Origin: Sneathiella sp.
GTDB taxonomy: Bacteria; Pseudomonadota; Alphaproteobacteria; Sneathiellales; Sneathiellaceae
Length of the DNA stretch: 9,691 bases
Direction: 5' to 3'
Assembly: GCA_002732675.1 (NCBI GenBank)
Contig: NVRR01000102.1
Span: 1 to 9,691 of the forward strand
Positions 1 through 7,649 of the stretch are shown piece by piece. The first letter of the stretch is position 1; every line of letters begins with the position of its first letter. A program made the translations under genes and the position numbers. The notes below the pieces were generated by a model. It had not been told where the DNA came from and did not search any database. It was given only the letters and a program-made list of their open reading frames with translations.

Positions 1-451
1 TAATTCCAGACGTATGGCAGCCCTTGGATTTAATGTGACAGCCCACCGAATTGCGGCTTACACATTTGCCAGCGTAATTGCGTCGGTTGCGGGTATTTTG
101 CTGGTTTGGCAAAACAGCCAAATATCTCCAGGAACCGCAGGAATTGGTGCCGCTATTGATATTTTGATCATCGCTGTTGTCGGCGGAATGCGCCACCCGA
201 TAGGGCCCTTTTTAGGCGCCGTTGCTTTTGTTTTACTTGAGAATTTTGCCATCGACCTGATCGACAGGGAACGCTTCAACATGGTGATTGGCACTGCCTT
301 TTTGTTGATCGTGCTGTTTTCGCCCGATGGCATTTTAGGACTTTGGAACCAGTTTCGTCCCAAGCTCCGGTTTAAGAGAGACGCGCAGCTTTCAGCTGAT
401 CGCGTTGACGGCAGTGAGTCGGTAAAAACCAGCTCATTAGATAATAACTAA
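1..451 (+). CDS. livM: Branched-chain amino acid-type ABC transporter permease LivM, C-terminal part (5' end outside window)
   Basis: This is the last 149 codons of an inner-membrane permease of the LivM family, which pairs with LivH to form the channel of a HAAT-type importer. The frame is open from base 2 with no start of its own: the residues before the ATG at 14 (NSRRMAALGFNV) match the cytoplasmic loop that precedes the last helices in LivM, so that ATG is internal and the gene begins before the window. Hydrophobic segments follow at about 21-42, 52-82 and 98-115 of the visible protein. The conserved stretch GGMRHPIGPFLGA and the ending FSPDGILGLW are typical of LivM. A charged, non-conserved tail of about 30 residues closes it. 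The substrate-binding gene starts 21 bases downstream. The family is clear; the substrate is not, because HAAT permeases serve amino acids, amides, urea and aromatic acids. Confidence 0.93.
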   Translation, partial: NSRRMAALGFNVTAHRIAAYTFASVIASVAGILLVWQNSQISPGTAGIGAAIDILIIAVVGGMRHPIGPFLGAVAFVLLENFAIDLIDRERFNMVIGTAFLLIVLFSPDGILGLWNQFRPKLRFKRDAQLSADRVDGSESVKTSSLDNN

Positions 452-453
452 AT

Positions 454-463
454 AGAGGAGGAG
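454..463 (+). promoter_or_regulatory. Strong ribosome binding site of the substrate-binding protein gene
   Basis: AGAGGAGGAG lies in the 21-base gap after livM and contains AGGAGG at 456-461, 11 bases before the ATG at 473. It is the closest match to the anti-Shine-Dalgarno sequence in the window. This fits the usual need for more binding protein than membrane subunits (inference). It supports the start at 473 over the in-frame ATG at 494. Confidence 0.7.
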
Positions 464-472
464 CGCATAGCT

Positions 473-1717
473 ATGGGAATCTTAAAATATACAATGGCTG
501 CGGCGATAGCGTTATCGCTGACAGGTCCCGCGGTCGCTGCGGACAAGATAAAAATGGGGGCACTCGCGACCCTAGAAGGCGCCTTTACCGTACTCGGTGA
601 AGATGGCATGCGCGGAGTCAAAATGGCATTGGAAGAATTCGGCTACAAAGCCGGCGGTAAGGAAATCGAACTGATTACCGGATCTTCCGACGCGACACCC
701 GACAGCGCTATTAGGGCAGCCCGGAAGCTGGTAGAGCAAGACGGCGTACAGATTCTTATCGGACCCCTCTCAGGATCGGAGGGATTAGCCGTCAAGGATT
801 ACGCGAAAACCCAGCCGAATGTAACCTTTCTGAACGGTACATCAGCTGCTCAGGACACAACGTTGCGTAATCCGGCCGAAAATTTCTTCCGCTTCAGTAC
901 GGACGGCGCGCAATGGATGGCCGGCCTAGGCGAATATGCCTATAACGAAAAAGGCTATCGCAGTATGGCTGTATTGGCGGAAGACTATTCCTTCCCCTAT
1001 ACACAGGTCTTTGGATTCCTGGAACCTTTCTGTCGTCTCGGCGGAAAAGCGCCGGCCGATGCCCGCTTCTGGGTCCCCATCGGGAACAAAGATTATTCCT
1101 CCGTCATTGCGGCATTACCCGATGACGTGGATGCCATCTTTGTCGCCCTTGGAGGCGCCGACGCAGTCAACTTCCTGACCCAATATGAACAATCAGGCGG
1201 AGACCTTCCGTTGGTTGGCGGATCTATTACGGTTGACCAGACCGTACTTGGATCAAAAGGGAAAACCCGTAAATCCGTAATTGGCACGCCGTCTGCGGGT
1301 CCAGTTTCTGACACATGGGATGACCCTCGTTGGAGCAATTTTGTTAAAACCTATCAAAAAATGTTCCCTGATGGGTTCCCGTCACCGTCGTTGTTTGCAC
1401 ATGGGTATTACATCAATACAAAGGCAGCGTTGCTTGCGTTGAATGAGGTCAATGGTGATTTGTCTGACGGTGAGAAGAAGTTCCGCGCTGCCTTGTCAAA
1501 TCTATCGTTCGAGACACCAACGGGTATGGTGAGTGTGGATGAGCGCCGAAATGCGGTCGCCGACATTTTCTTGACGGAAGTCATTGAAGGCCCTGATGGT
1601 AATCTGCTCAATAAAACCATCAAAGTTATCCCTCAGGTCAATCAAACGCTCGGTGTCAGCTATGCCAAATTCCTGGAATATGGACAAGTTGGCAGAGAAA
1701 ACCCCAAGTGTGATTAA
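473..1717 (+). CDS. Periplasmic substrate-binding protein of a HAAT-family ABC importer
   Basis: A 414-residue type I periplasmic binding protein (Peripla_BP_6, LivJ/LivK-like) that would capture the ligand and deliver it to LivH/LivM. A Sec signal peptide is visible: a lysine at residue 5, a hydrophobic core at 8-18, then a cut near AVA-ADK at residues 22/23. There is no lipobox cysteine. The mature protein opens with KIKMGALATLEGAF, the usual first strand and ligand loop, then GMRGVKMALEEFG, the heavily conserved helix, SDATPDSAIRAARKLVEQDGV, and IGPLSGSEG near 97-104. The length is normal or slightly long. Only two cysteines appear in the mature part, Cys187 and Cys413, which could form a disulphide (inference). 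Position in the operon between livM and livG supports the role. The ligand cannot be named: the family spans aliphatic amino acids, amides and aromatic acids. Confidence 0.92.
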   Translation: MGILKYTMAAAIALSLTGPAVAADKIKMGALATLEGAFTVLGEDGMRGVKMALEEFGYKAGGKEIELITGSSDATPDSAIRAARKLVEQDGVQILIGPLSGSEGLAVKDYAKTQPNVTFLNGTSAAQDTTLRNPAENFFRFSTDGAQWMAGLGEYAYNEKGYRSMAVLAEDYSFPYTQVFGFLEPFCRLGGKAPADARFWVPIGNKDYSSVIAALPDDVDAIFVALGGADAVNFLTQYEQSGGDLPLVGGSITVDQTVLGSKGKTRKSVIGTPSAGPVSDTWDDPRWSNFVKTYQKMFPDGFPSPSLFAHGYYINTKAALLALNEVNGDLSDGEKKFRAALSNLSFETPTGMVSVDERRNAVADIFLTEVIEGPDGNLLNKTIKVIPQVNQTLGVSYAKFLEYGQVGRENPKCD

Positions 1718-1732
1718 GGGAAACTGACAAGA

Positions 1733-2518
1733 ATGCCTTCAACCGACGCCCTTTCCCGCCTTCAAAGCACTGGCCAGTTTGCGCTGGAGCTGGAAGCTGT
1801 CAGCCGCCATTTTGGCGCGCTGGTTGCTTTGGCGGACATTAATCTGACCGTGAAAGCGGGAGAACGGCGTGCGGTTCTGGGATCGAATGGTGCCGGTAAG
1901 ACGACATTGTTCAACGCGATTACCGGAGACTATCCGACGACCACCGGACGCATCCGGTTATTCGGAGAAGACGTTACGGATTTGCCCACTCAGGAGCGGA
2001 TCCGTCGCGGCCTTCGTCGAACCTACCAGATTTCACTCTTGTTCGACGGCCTCACCGTCATTAACAATATTTATCTCGCCTGTCGCGGTGTCAGCCGCGG
2101 CCGGTTTTCTCTGCGCCGGCCCAAATGGGATGATAGTGCGATGGAATTGGCCGAAACACTGGCGAGCGCTGTCCATTTGGAAGACGTTACGCAAACGCTC
2201 GTTGCGGAACTAAGCCATGGGCAGCAGCGTCAGCTTGAAATTGCCCTTGCCCTCTCCGGCGCTCCGCGTCTTATTTTGTTTGATGAACCGGCCGCGGGTC
2301 TCTCACCGACAGAGCGCGGACTGCTTATTGAAATATTGCAAAGCCTGCCGAAACACATCGGGTACATCATTATTGAACATGATATGGACGTTGCCCTTCG
2401 CGTCGCTGAAAGCGTCACAATGATGCATAACGGGCGTATTTTCAAAGAAGGCACGCCGGAAGAAATTGAACGTGATCCGGAAGTTCAGGAGCTTTATCTG
2501 GGGCATGGCAATGGCTGA
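1733..2518 (+). CDS. livG: ABC importer ATP-binding protein LivG
   Basis: A 261-residue cytoplasmic ATPase that powers the importer. All ABC motifs are intact: Walker A GSNGAGKTT at 50-58, Q-loop Gln99 in RTYQISLLF, signature SHGQQRQLE at 161-169, Walker B LILFDEPAAGLSP at 180-192 with catalytic Glu185, and the H-loop histidine in IEHDMDV at His216. The signature reads LSHGQQ instead of LSGGQQ, which is common in LivG proteins. LivG is distinguished from LivF by the EHDMDV ending and by the longer helical insert around 115-150. The start follows the binding-protein stop by 15 bases, with AAGGGA at 1716-1721 overlapping that stop codon. The 3' end overlaps the next ATPase gene by 14 bases, which suggests coupled translation and balanced amounts of the two ATPases. 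About 17 residues precede the first strand, slightly more than in short LivG proteins. Confidence 0.95.
   Translation: MPSTDALSRLQSTGQFALELEAVSRHFGALVALADINLTVKAGERRAVLGSNGAGKTTLFNAITGDYPTTTGRIRLFGEDVTDLPTQERIRRGLRRTYQISLLFDGLTVINNIYLACRGVSRGRFSLRRPKWDDSAMELAETLASAVHLEDVTQTLVAELSHGQQRQLEIALALSGAPRLILFDEPAAGLSPTERGLLIEILQSLPKHIGYIIIEHDMDVALRVAESVTMMHNGRIFKEGTPEEIERDPEVQELYLGHGNG
2487..2491 (+). promoter_or_regulatory. Weak, long-spaced ribosome binding site for the LivF-Tm-1 fusion gene
   Basis: AGGAG lies inside the end of livG, 13 bases before the ATG at 2505 and 19 before the ATG at 2511. A GGGG run at 2500-2503 sits too close to the first ATG to act alone. With such a poor site, initiation probably depends on ribosomes finishing livG at 2518. 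This favours one of the two ATGs over the in-frame TTG at 2466. Confidence 0.4.
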
Positions 2519-4754
2519 CCGAAAGAATACTCGCCGGGCACCCGCCGCTGCATTAGAGGTGAAAGATCTGCATGTCTATTATGGTCAGTCACATGCGTTG
2601 CAAGGCGTCAATCTGACATTGGATCACGGTGTTCATGCTGTTGTTGGCCGGAATGGCATGGGTAAAACCACGCTCTGCAACGCGATTATGGGGTTACTGC
2701 CTTCACGCCGCGGATCTATAAAATTCCATGGCGACGAAATCACGGGAATGCCTCCCTATAAGATCGCTGCGAAGGGGATTGGGTATACGCCGCAAGGGCG
2801 CCGGCTTTGGTCCTCCCTCACAGTCGATGAACATATGAAGTTGAGCGAACGGGGTGGAGCTTGGACGATTGAGCGCATCTACGACACTTTTCCAAGGCTT
2901 TATGAGCGACGAAGAAATGGTGCCGGTCAGCTTTCGGGAGGAGAGCAGCAAATGCTGGCAATCTCCCGCTCTTTGCTGCAGGACCCGCAATTGCTGATAT
3001 TGGATGAGCCAACGGAAGGCCTGGCGCCCGTTATTGTCAGTCAGTTGGAAAGACTGCTTGCTGATCTTGCCGCAGACTCGGATGTGGCCATATTGCTGAT
3101 AGAGCAGAATATATCCGTTGCCACGTCTATTTCTGAAAATGTCGCCATTATGGTCAATGGCCAGATTAGCCGAGTGATTTCGTCGCAAGAACTTGCCGCT
3201 GATCGGACTCTGCAAGAAAGGCTTCTTGGCGTCGGACGGCATTCGCATGAAGACGTGCAAACCATTGAGACAACACAGGCGTCGCCTGCACCAAAACCAG
3301 TGGTGCCGAGGGAGCCTGCAGAGCCGCCCGCTGAGGATGCAATCTTAACGTCAACGCCTGGCGCGAAAGTCTATACGCCGCCAACCCGCTGGTCAGCTGA
3401 AATCTGGAGCGAAAGCGCGGAAAAAGCAGTGCTTCCAGACGCGCCGTCACGCCCGTTTGACGTTGTTCCCATCCCGCTTTTTCAGGAAACGGCCACGCCA
3501 CTTGATTTGCTTTTGGGGGATGAGGTTTATGTAGTCGGCACTTTTGATACCAAAGGGTTGGAGCTGGGTTTCATTCGCGATCAGATTTTGAGTCATGATA
3601 TGCAGGTGCGCACGATTGATTTATCGACGACACAGAAGCCCTCCTCGGCAGATATTCCTTCGCATATGATTGCTGCTTATCATCCTGGCGGTGCCAATGC
3701 CGTGTTTAATGGGGATCGCGGTGCCTCCGTCGCTGCGATGGCGGTGGCCTTCGAGAACTGGATATTAAGGCAACGGAATATTGGTGGTATTATCTCTGCG
3801 GGGGGATCTGGCGGTACTTCCCTCGCGACGCCAGCCATGCGGAAATTACCCGTCGGCGTTCCCAAGGTTATGATTTCAACGGTTGCCTCCGGGGACGTTG
3901 GGCAATATGTCGGGCCAACAGATATCATGATGATGTATTCTGTAACCGATGTTCAGGGGCTGAATAAGATCTCACGCATGGTTTTGGCAAATGGTGCCAG
4001 TGCCTTGGCAGGAATGGTCAAAGATCGTCGCAAATCGTCTGTCAATCCTCCCACCACAGTCGATAAACCTGGCCTTGGCCTTACTATGTTCGGTGTAACT
4101 ACCCAGGCCGTTCAACAAATAACGGCTGTCCTTGAAAATCAATATGAGTGTCTTGTTTTCCATGCAACAGGCACCGGCGGGCGGTCTATGGAAAAACTGG
4201 CCGACAGTGGCATGCTTGAAGCCGCCATAGACCTGACAACAACAGAAGTCTGCGACATGATGATGGGCGGCGTTTTCCCGGCGTTCGAAGATCGCTTCGG
4301 CGCCTTTATCCGCACTCAAATCCCCTGGATCGGTTCGGTCGGTGCCTTGGATATGGTCAATTTTAGCGCCCGAAATACGGTTCCGGATCGCTATCGGGAC
4401 CGCCTCTTTGTCGAACATAATTCGCAAGTAACATTGATGCGCACAACGCCAGAAGAAAATACCCGCATGGGTGAGTGGATCGCCGACAGAATCAATCTTA
4501 TGCAAGGACCGGTTAGGTTTCTATTGCCTGAAGGCGGGGTTTCGGCCTTGGATGCACCGGGTCAACCGTTCCATGACCCCGTTGCCGATCAGGCTTTGTT
4601 CGATGCTATCAGCAGCCGATTTAAAGAGACGTCCGCGCGCCGTTTGATCCGTGCTCCTTTCAACATCAACGATCCAGAATTTACCAAAATCGTTATTAAT
4701 GCCCTAGAAGAAGTTCGCCCGACGACAAGGAGCACTCAGTATGCCGCGTATTGA
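2505..4754 (+). CDS. Fusion of LivF-type ABC ATPase with a Tm-1-like (UPF0261) ATP-binding domain
   Basis: A 749-residue two-part protein in a single open frame. Residues 17-245 are a complete LivF ATPase: Walker [10 protein letters not shown] at 48-56, Q-loop PQG at 96-98, signature LSGGEQQ at 143-149, Walker [14 protein letters not shown] at 163-175, and the EQN triad at 200-202 that LivF proteins carry where most ABC ATPases have a histidine. Residues about 246-338 form a linker rich in proline, alanine and glutamate. From about 341 to 745 comes a full Tm-1-like domain with GTFDTKG at 345-351, GGSGGT at 433-438, STVASGDV at 458-465, HATGTGGR at 553-560 and PEGG at 675-678. In the tomato resistance protein Tm-1 this domain binds ATP; its bacterial role is not established. 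A usual LivF has about 235 residues, so the second half roughly triples it. The gene overlaps livG by 14 bases and the next gene by 14 bases. The start could instead be the ATG at 2511. A TTG at 2466 would add 13 residues but is less likely. Confidence 0.92.
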   Translation: MAMADRKNTRRAPAAALEVKDLHVYYGQSHALQGVNLTLDHGVHAVVGRNGMGKTTLCNAIMGLLPSRRGSIKFHGDEITGMPPYKIAAKGIGYTPQGRRLWSSLTVDEHMKLSERGGAWTIERIYDTFPRLYERRRNGAGQLSGGEQQMLAISRSLLQDPQLLILDEPTEGLAPVIVSQLERLLADLAADSDVAILLIEQNISVATSISENVAIMVNGQISRVISSQELAADRTLQERLLGVGRHSHEDVQTIETTQASPAPKPVVPREPAEPPAEDAILTSTPGAKVYTPPTRWSAEIWSESAEKAVLPDAPSRPFDVVPIPLFQETATPLDLLLGDEVYVVGTFDTKGLELGFIRDQILSHDMQVRTIDLSTTQKPSSADIPSHMIAAYHPGGANAVFNGDRGASVAAMAVAFENWILRQRNIGGIISAGGSGGTSLATPAMRKLPVGVPKVMISTVASGDVGQYVGPTDIMMMYSVTDVQGLNKISRMVLANGASALAGMVKDRRKSSVNPPTTVDKPGLGLTMFGVTTQAVQQITAVLENQYECLVFHATGTGGRSMEKLADSGMLEAAIDLTTTEVCDMMMGGVFPAFEDRFGAFIRTQIPWIGSVGALDMVNFSARNTVPDRYRDRLFVEHNSQVTLMRTTPEENTRMGEWIADRINLMQGPVRFLLPEGGVSALDAPGQPFHDPVADQALFDAISSRFKETSARRLIRAPFNINDPEFTKIVINALEEVRPTTRSTQYAAY
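4727..4732 (+). promoter_or_regulatory. Ribosome binding site of the TIM-barrel gene, inside the preceding coding region
   Basis: AAGGAG lies 8 bases before the ATG at 4741 and within the last codons of the fusion gene. The good match and spacing fix the start at 4741, which makes the two genes overlap by 14 bases. Confidence 0.65.
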
Positions 4755-5574
4755 ACGCAGGGATTTATTAGCTAAATTTCAGGATATGAAGCGCCGGGGG
4801 ATACCAATTATTGGCGGCGGCGCTGGAACCGGTCTATCTGCTAAATGTGAAGAGGCTGGCGGGATAGACCTGATCGTGATTTACAACTCAGGGCGCTATC
4901 GTATGGCCGGGAGGGGATCACTTTCCGGATTACTTGCGTACGGAAATGCCAACGAAATTGTGATGGAAATGGCGCGTGAAGTGCTGCCCGTTGTCAAAAA
5001 AACACCGGTTTTAGCGGGCGTGAACGGCACGGACCCCTTCTGCCATTTTGATCACTACCTGAAGCAAGTTAAAGCTATTGGATTTTCAGGGGTTCAAAAT
5101 TTTCCAACGGTCGGCCTGATCGATGGAACCTTTCGCGCCAACCTGGAAGAAACCGGAATGTCCTATGCGTTGGAGGTGGAGATGATCCGCCTCGCCCATG
5201 AAATGGACTTATTCACAACGCCTTATGTTTTTTGCGAAGATGATGCGACCGCCATGGCGAATGCCGGGGCGGACATCATAGTTTGCCATATGGGACTGAC
5301 GACCGGTGGGTCCATTGGCGCGGATACGGCGCTGAAGCTGGAAGATTGCCCGGCATTGGTCGACAAATGGAGCGCCGCGGCCCTGGCCGTTAATCCAGAC
5401 GTGATAATTCTTGTTCATGGCGGCCCCGTATCCATGCCCGAAGATGCCCAATATGTCTTGAATAATACTAAAACCTGTCATGGGTTTTACGGCGCATCGT
5501 CGATGGAACGACTACCGACAGAAATGGCACTTACTAAACAGACTAAAGCTTTCAAAGCTTTAAGTATTGACTAA
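4741..5574 (+). CDS. PEP-hydrolase-like TIM-barrel protein (PF09370), equivalent to the C-terminal half of plant Tm-1
   Basis: A 277-residue cytoplasmic protein of the family listed as phosphoenolpyruvate hydrolase-like, formerly TIM-barrel signal transduction protein. Motifs spaced along an eight-fold barrel are visible: [11 protein letters not shown] at 25-35, [18 protein letters not shown] at 48-65, AGVNGTDPF at 92-100, [13 protein letters not shown] at 117-129, [12 protein letters not shown] at 183-194, HGGP at 226-229 and [12 protein letters not shown] at 248-259. Length matches the family as a stand-alone protein. No signal peptide or membrane segment is seen. The enzymatic activity of the family is poorly established, so the name should not be read as a proven reaction; the barrel with glycine-rich strand ends suggests binding of a phosphate or keto-acid-like ligand (inference). 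In plants this domain is fused behind the Tm-1-like domain. Here the same order is kept as two overlapping genes, which argues that the products act together. Confidence 0.88.
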   Translation: MPRIERRDLLAKFQDMKRRGIPIIGGGAGTGLSAKCEEAGGIDLIVIYNSGRYRMAGRGSLSGLLAYGNANEIVMEMAREVLPVVKKTPVLAGVNGTDPFCHFDHYLKQVKAIGFSGVQNFPTVGLIDGTFRANLEETGMSYALEVEMIRLAHEMDLFTTPYVFCEDDATAMANAGADIIVCHMGLTTGGSIGADTALKLEDCPALVDKWSAAALAVNPDVIILVHGGPVSMPEDAQYVLNNTKTCHGFYGASSMERLPTEMALTKQTKAFKALSID

Positions 5575-5575
5575 A

Positions 5576-5582
5576 GAGAAGG
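5576..5582 (+). promoter_or_regulatory. Ribosome binding site of the flotillin-like gene
   Basis: GAGAAGG lies in the 15-base gap after the TIM-barrel gene, 7 bases before the ATG at 5590. It supports that start, which also places the membrane segment at the extreme N-terminus as expected for this family. Confidence 0.55.
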
Positions 5583-5589
5583 TGAAAAA

Positions 5590-7647
5590 ATGACAACTGG
5601 CCTGATCGGATCAATTATTTTGTGGTTAATTATCGCGATTATCGTGATCGTCGTCGTGGCTTACCTCATGCATTGGCTTTATCACAGATCAACGAAAGAA
5701 GTGGCATTTGTGCGAACCGGGTTTGGTGGGGAGACAGTTGTTATCGATGGCGGAGCCCTCGTTTTGCCCATTGTTCACGAAATAACGTCGGTAAATCTGA
5801 ATGTGGTTCGCATTCCTGTGGCTCGTATCAAAGAAGACGCCGTGATTACACGAGACCGAATGCGCGTTGATATTAAGGCGGAATTTTTTGTCCGTGTCAT
5901 TCAGGAGAAGAAAGCTGTCGCCAAAGCGGCATCAACACTGGGCCGAAAGACATTGGTACCTGAGGAACTTGCGGATCTTTTATTGGGCAAGTTTGTTGCG
6001 GCGCTGCGGTCTGTGGCGGCCGAAATGTCACTTGACGAAATGCATGAAAAACGTGGGGACTACGTTGAGAAAGTGGAAGATCGCGCAGCGGATATTCTTG
6101 CCAGCAACGGCCTTGAACTTGAAACCGTCGCCATCACTGATTTGGACCAGACAGACCTTGAATATTTCAATCCGGCAAACCGCTTTGACGCGGAAGGCCT
6201 AACTCAGTTGATCGAGACTATTGAGACGCGCCGAAAAATGCGTAATGACATTGAGCAGTCATCCGTTATTGCCATCCGTACCCGCAATCTTGAAGCCGAA
6301 AAAGAAACGCTAAAACTGGAGCAGCAAAGTGAAAGTTCACGGCTTAACCAAGAGCGGGAACTGGAAGCATTGCGGGCCGAACAGCGGGCGGAGATAATTC
6401 ATACGCGGTCTGCCAAAGAAGCCGAGGCTGAAAAATCCCGAATTACCAATGAACAAAAAACGCGTGAGTTGGAAATTGCACGGCAGCAGGCTTTACAATC
6501 AGCGGAGATAAAAGCTCAGGAAGGTGTTGAAACCACCCGTATTGCGCAGGAGCAGGCTCTGGAAGCGATCCGCATCGAGCGCGAGAAGAAAATTCGGGAA
6601 AAGCAAATTCAGCAGCGACATGAAATTGATTCCGCGGAAATCGCGGCCAATGAAGATATCGAACGGGCCCGTATCGTGTCGGACAGACTTCTTAAAGAAA
6701 CGAGAATCATGGCCGACGAAGAGACTGAAAATAGGGAGATTGCGAGAGGGCAGCAAATCGAGACAGCCAAAATCGTGGCTCATAAAGCAGTGGAATCGTC
6801 GCGAATTATTCAAGAACAAGCCCTTGATAAAGCACGTATAGAACGTGACCGCCTCCTTCGGTCGCAGCAAATTTCTCTGCGGCAGTCTGTCGAGGAGAAT
6901 GAGATTTCCGCGCAGGAAGAATTGGAACGAGCTCGCATTGCCTCTGATCGGGGGCTGGATGAAGCCCGAATTCTGAAAGAGCGCGATCTGAAGCGATTAG
7001 AGATTGAGCGCAATCAGGTACTGGAACTGGCGGAGATTGAGCGTCAGATTGTCATTCTTGGAAAACGGACAACGGAAGCCGGAGCCCGCGTCGAAACGGA
7101 AACTGCGGAAGCCTCTGCGGTAGAAGCCGCTGAGAAAGTTACGACGGCCAGGGAAATGCTCATTGCCGAACGCATCGCGGCCGTCGACCGACTCCTTGCC
7201 GAGAAAGATGCAGACACGGCGAAAATTGCGGCAGAAGCTGACAAAATCACTGCTGTGGTCAGCGCAGAAGCGCAAAGTCTCCTCAATGAGGCTGACAATA
7301 TTCTCAGCGAAGATGCCCGCGCCGGCAAACTCCGGGCCAAGATGCTGGATCACCTGGAAGGCATTATCCGTGAAAGTGTCAAACCAATGGAAAATATAGA
7401 AGGAATTAAAATCCTCCATGTGGAGGGGCTGACGGGAGGCGGCAATGGAAATGGACATCGTTCCCCGACTGATGAGGTGATTGAAAGCGCCCTTCGCTAT
7501 CGGGCGCAGGCGCCGCTAATTGACGAAATGATGAAGGAAATCGGGATCCCGGATGCCGGCGTCTCACGGATGGGAGATATATTCAGAACAGCCAAGGATG
7601 CGCAAAGCCTTGCCGCAAATCTAGAGACCAAAAAGAAGAAAGAGTAA
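5590..7647 (+). CDS. Flotillin/YqiK-type SPFH membrane protein with a long hendecad coiled coil
   Basis: A 685-residue membrane scaffold protein. A hydrophobic helix at residues 5-26 (GSIILWLIIAIIVIVVV) anchors it in the inner membrane. The SPFH/band 7 domain follows at about 32-200, with VRTGFGGETVVIDGGALVLP at its front and ITDLDQTDLEYFNPANRFDAEG at its end, both characteristic of YqiK-like flotillins. From about 205 to 560 it is almost entirely charged helix. Within this, residues 280-488 form 19 consecutive 11-residue units, each with isoleucine at the sixth place. A C-terminal flotillin region at about 575-612 (MLDHLEGIIRESVKPMENIE) is followed by a glycine/asparagine stretch and a basic tail KKKKE. 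Family members such as E. coli YqiK are about 550 residues, so this one is long, mainly through the coiled coil. Family members oligomerise into rings or membrane microdomains. The NfeD-like partner gene that often accompanies YqiK is not next to it. Its place inside a transporter operon suggests a scaffold for the neighbouring proteins (inference). Confidence 0.9.
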   Translation: MTTGLIGSIILWLIIAIIVIVVVAYLMHWLYHRSTKEVAFVRTGFGGETVVIDGGALVLPIVHEITSVNLNVVRIPVARIKEDAVITRDRMRVDIKAEFFVRVIQEKKAVAKAASTLGRKTLVPEELADLLLGKFVAALRSVAAEMSLDEMHEKRGDYVEKVEDRAADILASNGLELETVAITDLDQTDLEYFNPANRFDAEGLTQLIETIETRRKMRNDIEQSSVIAIRTRNLEAEKETLKLEQQSESSRLNQERELEALRAEQRAEIIHTRSAKEAEAEKSRITNEQKTRELEIARQQALQSAEIKAQEGVETTRIAQEQALEAIRIEREKKIREKQIQQRHEIDSAEIAANEDIERARIVSDRLLKETRIMADEETENREIARGQQIETAKIVAHKAVESSRIIQEQALDKARIERDRLLRSQQISLRQSVEENEISAQEELERARIASDRGLDEARILKERDLKRLEIERNQVLELAEIERQIVILGKRTTEAGARVETETAEASAVEAAEKVTTAREMLIAERIAAVDRLLAEKDADTAKIAAEADKITAVVSAEAQSLLNEADNILSEDARAGKLRAKMLDHLEGIIRESVKPMENIEGIKILHVEGLTGGGNGNGHRSPTDEVIESALRYRAQAPLIDEMMKEIGIPDAGVSRMGDIFRTAKDAQSLAANLETKKKKE
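6427..7053 (+). repeat. Array of 19 hendecad (11-residue, 33-base) repeats within the flotillin gene
   Basis: Residues 280-488 divide without gap into 11-residue units of pattern hydrophobic-charged-x-x-charged-I-x5. The isoleucine recurs at 285, 296, 307 and on to 483 with no miss. Examples are VETTRIAQEQA, VESSRIIQEQA, IERARIVSDRL and LERARIASDRG. A longer period of 8 units (88 residues, 264 bases) is also visible: units 4-8 match units 12-16 at 29 of 55 residues by hand count. Bases are much less repetitive than the protein, so any duplication is old. An 11-residue period fits a right-handed or straight coiled coil rather than the classic heptad. Confidence 0.85.
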
Positions 7648-7649
7648 GC

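Noticed and set aside
199..203. LivF EQN in place of an H-loop histidine (at residues 200-202 of the fusion), considered as a sign of an inactive ATPase.
   Set aside because: Glutamine at this position is normal for LivF proteins, and the other catalytic motifs are intact.
2466..2504. Possible TTG start extending the fusion gene by 13 residues into livG.
   Set aside because: It would overlap livG by 53 bases, and the added residues (MNVIRKFRSFIWG) do not belong to the LivF fold. ATG codons at 2505 and 2511 lie close to the livG stop and suit translational coupling better.
2703..3260. Minus-strand open frame of 185 codons opposite the LivF domain.
   Set aside because: It lies wholly under well-conserved LivF motifs, its translation resembles no protein family, and its composition is that of an antisense shadow.
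3972..4505. Minus-strand open frame of 177 codons opposite the Tm-1-like domain.
   Set aside because: The plus strand encodes conserved Tm-1-like motifs throughout, and the antisense translation is cysteine- and histidine-rich without recognisable domains.
5545..5561. Palindromic doublet AAAGCTTTCAAAGCTTT near the end of the TIM-barrel gene, considered as an operator or hairpin.
   Set aside because: It encodes KAFKA-like residues in frame, its arms meet at a single base so a stable hairpin is unlikely, no T-run follows, and a downstream gene begins 28 bases later with its own binding site.
6499..6870. Open frame of 123 codons on the minus strand inside the flotillin gene.
   Set aside because: It is a by-product of the repetitive, stop-poor codon pattern of the hendecad repeat. 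It has no family features and no binding site, and the plus-strand gene is unambiguous.
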